Shown here: positions 32,822 to 44,800 of the stretch, piece by piece
Layout: every line of letters begins with the position of its first letter
Numbering within the stretch: the first letter of the stretch is position 1
Made by a program: the position numbers and the translations under genes
The notes under the pieces: model-generated
What the model was told of the DNA's origin: nothing
Seen by the model: only the letters and a program-made list of their open reading frames with translations
Databases searched by the model: none
Source: Chiridota heheva
Lineage: Eukaryota > Echinodermata > Holothuroidea > Apodida > Chiridotidae
Assembly: GCA_020152595.1 (NCBI GenBank)
Contig: JAIGNY010004477.1
Location: forward strand, 114,501-178,500
Reading direction: 5' to 3'
DNA: 64,000 nucleotides

Positions 32822-35800
32822 CTAAAAAGGAAAAAAGAAATCAGTTGGTTTGCGATGGACTGATGTCCTATCAAGGGTGAGTCATTTGCTCTCACCCATT
32901 TACACCAAGCAAACCTGGGAGGAGCTTTAATGGGCCTTACTGTCTGGATTATGGACTTTTTAATAATGACAATAACAACAATAACGCTAATAACACGCCT
33001 TTCATTCACATAAAATCCCATCCTTCGTTCCACATAATATATCCTCTTTTCACCAACTTTGTTGGTAAAGAAACATAATGGGACAATAAATGGGCAATAG
33101 AACACTGAAAGAATAATGCAAGGAACATAAAACATTCTGACAAATAAGGCAATAAAGGCTTCACAAAGGACAATGTAATGACAATAAAAGGAATTTAAAA
33201 GTAACATGTTAAGACAAAAAAGGACAATAAAAGAACATCTGATCTCTGTCCCAATTCACCTCCCTGTCCTCGTCCTTGGTGTCCTCGTCCTTGGACTAAA
33301 AGAACAATGCAAGAAACAAACAATGACAATAAAAGGACAATAAAGGTAACATAGAGGACAATGTAATGACAATACAATCAACATAAAACAACATAAAATG
33401 ACATTCAAAAGTAAAATTAAAGGACGGAAACTTACATTTAAAAGTAGTATAAAATGACATTTAAAAGTAATAGAAAAGGACATAAAATGACATTTAAAAG
33501 TAACAGAAAAGGACATGAAATGACATTTAAAAGTAAGAGAGAAAGAAAAAAGGACAATAAAAGAAAGTACATGGACAATACAATGACAATCATATCATGC
33601 TCCATACCTGGACCTTTTTGCCCCCCTGGTCTCTGCCCCAATTCACCTCCTCCTCCTCATCCTCGGACCAGTAGCTGTAGTCATCTACCTCCTCATCCTG
33701 AAGCATATCGAAGAGCCTCCTTGCGTTGGCCATCCCGCCTCCATTCACTCTATGCAGCACCCGGGCAGCCATGTTGTTTCGGACATTCCTGAACATTTGA
33801 TCCGTGTTGTCTGGATCATCATCTTGGTCACTGAGAAAACAAGATTCAGTGGTGAAGCAAAATTATGAAAGAGGACTTCAAAAGAAACAAACTGGTGAAG
33901 AAAGCAATCAAACATTATAGTCAGCCACAGGCGTAGGAAGCGGGTAGGGAAGGGGGGAAAACTGCCCCCCCCCCCTTCTTCCTTAGCTAATTTCACCTTC
34001 CCAATTGCATGTTTTCTGCCCGCTTGGGAGATGAAATTAGAAAATTATCAACATAAAATTGAAAAGTATCGTAAAATTATTGGATATTTCGAAAACTGGC
34101 CAATACTTTTAGAAATTTGAAGAACATTTTACAAAAATGAACAATATTTTCCAGAAATTGAAGGGAATTTCCCGATTAGCAGCAACTTTTGATGGAAACT
34201 TAATTTACCAGTGCAATTTTTCCACCTGTCACCGTGAAAGTTTTGAGGTTTTTGCCCCCCCCCCCTCCTCTCTCAGAGATGTGACCCTTCCTATGCCCCT
34301 ATATTCAGCATAAACCTGACTTGGTGGAGATTCCAGGTTTTGAATCTCAAGAGCTTCAACTAGGAGATTTTTCCACAGCCTTTCAGAGAGATACGCCAGA
34401 CAGCGAGGGCAGAAGTATCTTGTCAGTGTCACCTGCTCCTCATCCAGCCATTGGGGAAAATGAACAATGTCTGGATGGCGCTCACCGTCCCTCAGATGAA
34501 AACGTTAAATGGTGATCTCAACAGCGGGACAATTACTTCTCTGAACACCACTCGAGAAGAGAAGTGTGAGTACGTGGTGTTCATTCACTTCAGTCCAGTC
34601 CAGTCCAGTGAAGTTCATGATGCTGATCTTAAGAGAGAGAGAGAGTTGAACACACAATTACAATGACGGGGTCGTCGCCTGCGTATTCGGTTATGATAGT
34701 ACAAATGCTATCACGAAACGCTTAATACGACCCGGACGAGAACACAGGTACGACGTACGGACAGACATAACATCGACAACCAAGTCAATGTCCACGGCCT
34801 TTGATAACCAGTTGTGGTACACTGGAGCTGCTGCCTGAAGAATTTAAACTGTTGCGCAACAAAACTTCATTGTGAGTTATGTGTTACACGAACCAATATA
34901 ATAAACAATAGATAAGAACAACAACAAAGACAAACCGCCAATCATGATGAACCACTCACCTGTCTGTATCATAGTCCACAGGAAACATGATCCCGCACCC
35001 CATGATGTCCCCCTTATGGCACCGCGGTCCAAATGCTGTCCCAATACCCCTCCCTTCGAATAATTTGCCATCATCTGAAAAGATCATAGATTAACATAAG
35101 GTTTGGTTTGTTGATGTTTAACGGCACCGTGACAGTCAGAGTCAAATGTGCCATGAAGGTGTTAATAAATTATGGTGTAAGAGTAAGGATAGTGAGGAGA
35201 TGGAAGTTTTGTAAGGGAGAAAAGCAGAAAAAAAAGAGAGAAAAAGGAGGTAAGTAAGGTTAGGTGTAGAAAGGGAGGAAAGGGGGGAGTTAAATGTGGT
35301 GGAAGAGGTTGTTGTTGCAGGGAAGGTTCATGATGTTTGAGAAAGAATTGTTTTCGAAAAGGTCCGAGATTGAGGATAGTGAGGAGAGAAGAGATCCGGT
35401 GGAGGGGACAGGTTAGGAAAATATGCTTGATGGAGAGATGGGTTACAAGAGGGGCAGAGGGGTAGGCTATAGTGGACAGGCTACGAAGATATGCTTGATG
35501 GAGAGATCGGTGATACAAGTGGGGCTGAGGGGGGTAGGCTATAGTGGACAGGTTAGGAAGATACGCTTGATGGAGAGATCGGTGTTACAAGTGGGGCTGA
35601 GGGGGGTAGGCTATAGTGGACAGGTTAGGAAGATACGCTTGATGGAGAGCTCGGTGTTTTTCATAAACATTTTCAAAATTATAAATGTAAAAAGCGTTTT
35701 TTCTTTTTCAAACTTTAATAAAACGTGCAACTTTAGATAATGACTTGCAAAAAGGTTGAAAAGAGATTTTTCATGAATCTTAATAATGTAAATTTGTACA

Positions 35801-38800
35801 ATCCGCAACATTGGCATTGAGGAAGGGCTCTTATTAATCCAACTAACTGAAATTCATCCCGATTGAAGAACCCACCCCGATTGAAGAACCCACCCCGATT
35901 GAAGAACCCACCCGATTGAAGAACCCACTATGGTCATTCATATTCATGAGCACACGCATGAGTTTAAAGTGGTATGTCATGCACAACATACTTTTGTTTA
36001 ACGAGCAAACTTTCTCATATATGCTTACAGTGTACACACGTTGTACGCATTGTGTCCCGTACAATAATATTAGTTTGTTTATGTTCAAATCCAAGTTACC
36101 CAATGAAGCATTTCTTGTTTATTCTACTTACTCCCTGTCATAAATGAGTCTGACCTGCATGATATGCGACAAAACCTTTGACCCATTCAGGGTGTTTCTG
36201 ACATGGATAATCCATCATGGAATAACCAATGGCAATGAAGCATTTTTTGCTCACTGTCATAAATTGTCATAAATGAGTCTCACCTGCGTGATATGCGACA
36301 GAGCCTTTGACCCATCCAGGGTGCTTCTTACAAGGATAATCCCTCCTGGCTAATCCAATAGCGATGAAGCACTTCTTGCCAGGGTTTACGATCTCCAATT
36401 CAAAGTAGTGATTGGTTGGTGTGAGAGGCCGCCGAGCCTGAGCCAGACCAACATCTTCTATTCCAAACCCGTTACCAGTGTAAGACAGAATCTATATTGT
36501 GCAACAATGGCTTAAAATATTCATGAGGTGTTACATATACATAAGATATTAAATATTCATGAAGTACTACATATTCATGAGGTATTTCATATGATTCATT
36601 ATCAGTATATTCATGAGCATCTATGTTTATTTTTTGCAATGTGATTGGACGAGAGGAGAGTGTACATTATCCTGTGACAACAGACGTTTTCAGATTGATG
36701 TTCAACTTTTTCCTTCCTTCCTTCATCTAGTCTCTTCAGGCCTCCTGGCCCATAAGGCTGCAGTGCACTCTCTTCACTGGACTCTGTTATTTGCAACTTG
36801 TCTGGCTTCTGTCCATGAGCTCCATCCCATCACTTTCCTCTCCTTCTCAACTGTCCTTCTTCAGGTCGTTCTAGGACGACCAACTTTCCTTCTCCCCTCT
36901 GGTTTCCACATCATAGCTGTCACACAGTGCTTAATAATGCTCATGCGCATCACATGACCAATCCACCTCCACCTTCTCCTATTTACTTCAGTGCTGATTT
37001 TGTCATGTTTAATGACTCTCAGTATTTCCGATCGTTAGATATTACATATGGCCATCTGATTTTCAAAATTCTCCTGTAGCATTTGAACATAAATGTATCC
37101 ATAACTCACAACCATACGAAAGTACAGACTTAACAAGAGAGTTGAACAGTCGTATTTTTGTATATATTGAGAAAGTGCTTGAGTTCCATAACTTATTTAA
37201 CTTCATATATGTTACTCTACTTCTACTTTTTCATAGGGAAGTTACTTTTCTCATTCAATTTTGAGGCTTAAATCTAATTAAATTTCAAAACTTTTAACGG
37301 AAAATATTGCAACTGTTGACTTATTTCTACTTAATTTTAGAATGAAAGATGTGCAAACACAAATAAGACTTCATTGAAGATGTACCGTGTAGAAACAATC
37401 TAAACTTCTAAAGAATTAGGAAATGTAAATATTGAACACTTCATGTTTTTCCAATTGGAATCAATTTAGCCGCTGTACATTACTAAGTGGGGGTGAGGGT
37501 AACATTACTAAGTGGGGGTGAGGGTGTAAAGGGGGGTGGAAGAAGTCACTCCTTTGATTGCAGAAAGTATAAAAACCACCAAGCCTATTGGTCAGTTACA
37601 TTCAAGATGTTAATGAAGGATTGTATGGCTCTATCTACATACTCCTACGCTGTACACTTATAAATAAAAAAAGATGAAAAATAATACATATTCATGAGAT
37701 ACTTTATGTTCATGAGGTACTTTATATTCATGAGGTACTTCATATTCATGAGGTACTTTATATTCATGAGGTACTTCATATTCATAAGGTACCTGTTGTC
37801 GTAATGTGATGTCATACAGTCAGTCTCACTCATATCATCTTCCACATAAAAATTTAAAGATATTTGACACTAGAACTAGAATTTAAAAAAATGAAAGATA
37901 ATACATATTCATGAGGTACTTCATATTCATAAGGTACCTGTTGTCGTAATGTAATGTCATACGGTCTCACTCATATCATCTTCCACATATAAAAATTTCA
38001 AGATATCTGACACTAGAACTGAGTTATTGCATATTCATGAGGCACCTTTAACTATGTAATGAGACATCATCTTCAAAAAAAAAAAACTGTTGTTGGTACT
38101 GAGTTAAAGCTACTATACATCCATAAATCACTAAATATTCATGATGCAATACATATTCATGAGGTACCTGTCCTTGTAAGGAGATGTCATGCAGTCTCGC
38201 CCAATCGTCTTCCCCGGAATCATCAACCATCATATCTTCTTCCTGGTCAGTCCAGGTTGACCTTCCAAAAACTTTGACCCCCTGTCTACCTTTGTTGATG
38301 CTGACTGCGGGACAGAGACCACTGGGGGGTATGGTAATCTCTCTCCTGACCACCTGCAAACAAAAATAAGAGTCATCACCACCAATATCATTTTAAAATA
38401 TCTTCTGGCATTGACCCTACTGCAAGGTACCAGGTCTCTGGAGGAAGACAAGAGAGACAGACACAGTCAGGGGTGAAAACCACAACATCAATGATGTTGA
38501 AGCTTAACATTTTTTTGATGTGATGTATGTAAGGGGTCTTTGAAACATGTTTTCTCTCTAATCTATTTTAATCCTCTTCAGCAGGTTTTCCAGCTTGTTG
38601 TTAGTGTTAATTCTCATCCATAAGTGGGATGAGGGCGGTGGGGGTGCTGCTGAGCATGAATTTGGGGGTGGTGGGTGGGTGGATGGATGGGCCAAAAGCA
38701 GCAGTCTAAGAGTGAGGCATTATTAACCAACATAAGGTGAAATGTTTTATTTTGTCCCCTTTTGCAGGCAAATATTTCTTTAAAAATCAATACACATTTA

Positions 38801-41800
38801 TAAAATTAATGAAAAATGTGTAATTAGTTTGTTTTGTATAATTTGAAAAAAAATAGAGTCGAAAAAATAGTAGACCATGGCACCACCAATGGTCCCAGAA
38901 ATTTGATCAACTCTCCAGGAAGAGAAAGAAGAGCAAAAGAAAAGAAAGGAAAAAGGGGAAGAAAGAAAAGGAAAGGAAAGAAAAGGCGAAGAAGAACGAA
39001 AGATAAAAAGAAACAAGAAAAAACAATTTTGTTATATTAAAAATACATTTTTTGAAGACTTTCTGTGGTCCCATCAAGTCAAATATTTCTTGCACCCCAG
39101 GATCAAGGAGAAGGTGGAAAGATTACATCAAATTATTAGCTAGGTTAGAGAAGGAAAAAAATTGGCCGAAAAACATCAAAATTTGGCATTTTTTTGGGGG
39201 GGTAATATTACCCTTTTTTGGTATTTTTCCAAAAATAAATCCCCTCTTTAAAAATAAAAATATATATATTACATAATGGGAAGGAAAAAAAAAAAAATTG
39301 GCCGAAAAACATCAAAATTTGGCATTTTTTCTGCCAAATTTGGGTATTCTTTAGTATTTTTCTACTAAAATAAATCCCCTCTTTAAAAATAAAAATATAT
39401 ATATTACATAATGGGAAAAATAAAAAAAACAATAGGGCACATCTACAGACCATGAAGATTCTGTGTACCAAATATTAAGCAAAATCATACTAAGCCTCCC
39501 CCACTAAGCATATTTAATGAAATTCAACAATTTTTACATCATGAACATGTACACCTCAGCTAACATCATCATTATACCAAATATGAAACAAAACAGATAT
39601 GCGATTGTTACAATATGAACATTTTAAGATTTGTACATTAAGCTCTGCCAACTAATTAATTTGCATGACATCACAATCAAAAACAATAAGGCACATCTAC
39701 AGACAATGGGCTGTCTGTGTCCCACATACGACATGAATCCAATGTATTGTTCTTGAGATATCGTGTTTACGAGCTGACGACTACACACACACTAGTCTAT
39801 GGGCCAATATATCGAAACCATCCCCCCCCTCCCTCCCCTGAGGATTTTCATCCACTACACTTTTTAGTTAGTCTGGACCCTCAGCAATCATTTTCTGCTT
39901 GTTTGCCATTAAACTAATGGTGGGTGTGAGCACCAGGGCGTTGTCATGGCAACGAAGTGAAAAAAAATGGAATTTAAGGAAATGACATATATTTGTAACT
40001 AAACAACATTAAAACACATATATGTTTAATTAGGTATATATATTTAAGGCTGCCATATTGGTTGTAATCAAGATCTAGGTCATTTGAGGTCACAATCATG
40101 CCTTATCATGACCGTTGCCATGGCAACTCGGTGACAAAAAGCTTGAATTTGATAGAAAATGTCATATCTTTGAAACTTCACAGCATAAAAACACATTCCA
40201 GTGTCTAAGTATATATATTTGAAACTGTCCATTAGATTGCAATCAAGATCTGGGTCTTTTAAGGTCACGGTCATGCCCAATCAGGACAATTGTCATGCCA
40301 ATGCCGTGATAAAAAAATGAAAAAATAGGGAAAAATTGTCATATATTTTTAAGTAAACAATGCTAGTGTATAGGCATATAGGGATGTAGTGTAAGGTCAC
40401 AATAATGCCCAATCATAAAAGTTGCCATGATAACTGTGTACAAAAATTTGAAGTTGGTCAATTTGGAAATGTCATATCCCCGGTCTTCTCTTAGTTGTAA
40501 TACGCTACAATATAATATAAAATCACAATATAACTATATATGTATAGGCCTGTATAGATTTTAGATTAGCCGGTTGATTGCAATCAATATCTGGGTCCTT
40601 AAATACAGTCATGCTTAATCGCAATGCCTAAAGGAATGTTCATTTACATCAAATTGTCTTACAGTATTCTACAAACCATTATTATATTTGTAACATACCT
40701 TAATGTGTTACTTAAATACATGCATGTTTTTGGTTACATACTGACACGACTGAGAAGACCAAATGCTGATCTGTAACTTCACCGAAAACTGGGGTCCTAA
40801 GGAAAGCATATTAAGGTGTTCTAGTGATTTTCACGCCAATTCTGCTTTTCCAAAAATTGTCTACCACAAACAATCTTAATTAAAAGATGTTGAAAAAAGC
40901 CACAAAGATGGCAGAAAGCTTAATTTTTAATTTCTGTATGCTGCATACTACTTTCCAAAACATATGAAATGGTATTCCACATGAAGTCAATTCTCTTATA
41001 ATTCATATAAGTCATCATCATCCTCCTCATCATCAAACATATCTTCTTGCATGTTTTAGTAGTCAGCTTCAGTATCATCTTCTTCATGATCCTGCTCCAA
41101 TACTAAATCAATCAGTTCCTTTGGTAGCATTTCATCTTCTGTCCATTGGTACTCCAATTTGTCTCCCCGTAGAACCCATCCTTGACCATCGTCGGGCTTT
41201 GGCAATTTCCGATATGCAAATCAGCTTGATTCCATATGAGAGCCTGATAATTGGCACGTACAACATGCATCCTTAAGGAGAATTTGCAGGGTGGAAGCAA
41301 ACTTAGGTCAATGCCACTTTCACTGGACAGTAGCTGGTTCTTTGGTGTGTTACGTGTCATGAACATGGTATACCGCAGCTTGTTGATGTCCTTGACTCCT
41401 GACTTTGCCCCATATAAAAGACATGCGAATGCTTCTAGATCATCAAACATTCCTGCATTGAGAGTAGAGCTTGTACCCAAACCTGTAAAGACAGGAATAT
41501 ATTGCTTTTTTTTTTTTGCAGCACACGCAGGGGTCCCACCTTGCCTTTACGAACAAATGAACTAATAGTATCACAGCCAGTGAAAGTGGAAGTGAAAGCA
41601 ATGCATTGCAAAGATTGTTGCCAATGCCCCAGACTATTTTCCCATCTTGCCACAAAACCCATGTCTATATGTAAATTGAACAATTGCACCACCCCTAAAA
41701 TAAGATACACTAGCTCATGCTTACCTATAGATAGCCAGCTCATGCATGCCGAGTAAAACTCCACCTATGGTACTCTGCCAAGTTGCGACTGAAGCCAATA

Positions 41801-44800
41801 ATTCCTGGACCATGCTCACTGGCATGACGGTTATAAGCCAACGAACCCCCCTTTCTACTTAGATGTAGAAAACTTAGCCTCTCCTATGCTTTTAGAGTCC
41901 TCTCCAACACTCGGAACCCTGTTTACAACCTCATTAGGTACCCCTATTTCTCCACCCTCTTTGATAGGACTAAAACCCTATCCCTTCCCTTCAGCTTACA
42001 CCTTAAATCATACCTCTTCCATCTCGGCATCAACCCGCCACCTTCTCCTGGCCCACTTTTCCTCCATGGGCCACCCCCCTCCCTTCTGTCCACCTGGGCC
42101 TCTCCACTCATCACAAAACTCAAACCCACCCTAACCTCTTCATCAATCTCCACAACCAAATCAAAGACCAACTCTCAATTACACCTCCATCTATACTGAT
42201 GGCTCCAAGGAAGGCAACAAGACAGCTGCTGCTGCCATCATCCAAGACATCACCCTCAGTAGCAGACTTCCCAACTACTCATCCATCTTTTCAGCTGAGG
42301 CTAAGGCCATTCTCCTCGCCCTCAACTTTATTGAGTACTCTCCAATTAGCCACTTTGTCATTTTTTCCAACTCAAAGGCTGTTCTTACTTCTTTACTCAA
42401 TCTTAGATGGGATAACCTCACATGCCACCTCCTCATCTGGAAACTCCTTTCTCCCACCCTCTGCAGGAGAAGTATTCTTTTCTTCTGGATACCCAACCAT
42501 GTTGGCATCCCTGGCAATGACAGGGCTGATGCAGCCGCTAAGTTGTCCCTCAACCTCCTCCCTACCCTACCCCTTTTCCCAAAACCCTCTCTGACATCAA
42601 ACCGCTTATCGCTTCCCTTGTTCGTGACCGCTGGCAAACCTCATAGAACTCCCAAATTGATAACAAACTCCATGTCATTCAGCCCACAATTCCGATCAAA
42701 TCCACCATCTACAACCTCTCTCGTATCGACAACGTTCATATTACCCGTCTTAGAATTTGTCACACCCACCTCACTCACTCCTACCTCCTTATTGGCTTCC
42801 CCAACCCCTCTGCAACAATTGCCATTGCACCCTCACAATTCATCATGTTCTCCTTGCTTGCCCCCTGTACAAACTTCCCAGAGCTTCCCTCGCTCCCCAC
42901 AACTCAATTGCTGAGTTCTTCCAAAAAAATCCTCCGGATAAAATTATCTCCTTCTTTCATCATGCTTCCCTTTACAACCATATTTAATTCTCCTCTTCCA
43001 CCCCTCTCTACTTTGCTTTTGTTTTAACCATGCACCTCCCCTCTCGATCACAGCTTTCTGACCTTTTGTTCTTGAATTTCTCTCATTCTCCCTCTGTTTC
43101 CTTTCCTTCCTACCTCTAGAATGATCTGACCTCTCAGGAACAATTTGACCCTCGTTGTCGTGGTGCCATTGAGCCCTCATCAAACAAACAAACAAACTGT
43201 TTTATTGTTATGTCCACAGCATTGCGAGAGTTAGGAACTGCAGAGCGATTCACACTCATTCCTTTCTTTTTAAGTAGCTCCATTGCAGGTTGAGAAGTGT
43301 GTTTAAGTATAGTGATGTATACCTTGTATAGGTTGGCTTCTCTTGACTAAAGAAAAGAGGGCGCATTCATCTAGACAGGCCATGTGCAAGGTGATGTCAT
43401 TGATCTTTGTCGCCCTCAAGAACGCATCAGGAGCCATGCCTTATCCATGTAACCTAGCCAGAATTGTGCCGTTTTGCCCTTTTCTCCAGCACACACCTTC
43501 GCTTTGTACCCATCATACTTCTGCATCCATTCCTTCCATTTGAAGTTTTGCTTGACAGCGGACAAGTGCTCAGAATTTGGTGTTTTTGCCAGAACTGACA
43601 TCAGCTTCATTTCCTGCTCACCGATGACTAATCCATCTTCATCTTGAAATGAAGCCCACAATAGCCGTTCTAGAGCTTCCATCGATGTTCTGATAACATA
43701 CCTGGCCCTGTTGTAGTGTTTTCCATTCATGACTTTTTCGATGGAACCACTTGCACACACTGCAGATTCAACTTGCACTTCCACAAATCCACTCCCTTTC
43801 ATATATACTTTCCCAATGCACCGATGTATGCACACGCCATGTCGAATGCCCCCAGTCGAATGATGACATTGCAAAATCGATCTGCATACGACCACAATAT
43901 TCCATAGGCCTTCTTAGCAGCAGCCAGATGAAACGTATCTGGTATCTGGTACCCAGTCTGAGAGGTGATTTGAGCAGTGACGCATGACGTCATCAAGGGG
44001 CCATATGTATTATGAATTAATGTTATGGCATTTTCTCAAATTCATTTGTTTATCTTGGCGTTGCCATAGCAACAGCCAGTGGCGGGTGTGGGATTTCAAA
44101 TTAGGGGAGGTGGAGGGGGTGTTAACACCCAATTTACATAATACTAACATTCATGACTGAGGGGCAAAAGGTACAATTTTCATTAATGGGAGGGGCGAAC
44201 AACACTAACAAAAATGAATGGGGAGACTAAACCCATGCCCCCCCCCTCTCCCTCCAAAACCCCGCTAGTGGCAAAAGTCCCAATTAAAGGTATAACTTTG
44301 ACCGTAAATGACCCAGATCTTGATTGCAACCAACCAGCAGCTTCAAATCTATACAAAAAAAAAACATTTTTTCTCAAATTCATTTCTTCATCATGGCCTT
44401 GCCATATCAAGGTCCTTAAAGACATGAACACGACCTCAAATGACTTAAACCTTGATAGCGATCAACTGGGCAGCAACAAATATATATACCTGAACACTTA
44501 AAGTGTGCTGATATGTTATCCAGTTACAAAGATATGCCATTTTCTCAAAATTCCAGTTTCTCATTTAGACGTTGCCATGACAACGCCCTGGCGCTCACAC
44601 CCACCATTAGTTTAATGGCAAACAAGCAGAAAATGATTGCTGAGGGTCCAGACTAACTTAAAAGTGTAGTGGATGAAAATCCCTAAGGAAGGGGGAGGAG
44701 GGTCTACGGTTGGCCCACCGACTACACATACATACACATGCATACATACATACACCATCATGACCGCGTAGGTTCCTGATGCTATCGCATAGGAACCAAA

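Larger units (their letters stand above)
39795..44725. mobile_element. Putative 4.9-kb DNA transposon with inverted repetitive arms
   Basis: 39,841-39,953 and 44,571-44,688 are nearly identical in opposite orientation, sharing GATTTTCATCCACTACAC, AGTCTGGACCCTCAGCAATC, ATTTTCTGCTTGTTTGCC and GGGCGTTGTCATGGCAAC. Similarity extends outward to GGGCCAA near 39,801/44,723. Inward, both arms contain degenerate 180-190-bp subrepeats (GCAATCAAGATCTGGGTC, GTTGCCATGGCAAC). Between them lies a degenerate gene of an uncharacterised invertebrate family. The element sits in a SPRYD3 intron. No target duplication could be fixed; a gene flanked by an unrelated inverted duplication is the alternative. Confidence 0.65.

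Noticed and set aside
36613-36957. 114-residue plus-strand ORF
   Set aside because: Antisense of an RTE-type LINE C-terminal fragment recognised on the minus strand.
38798-39095. Lys/Arg-rich and Phe/Ser-rich ORFs
   Set aside because: Both strands of a GA-rich purine tract; composition alone explains them.
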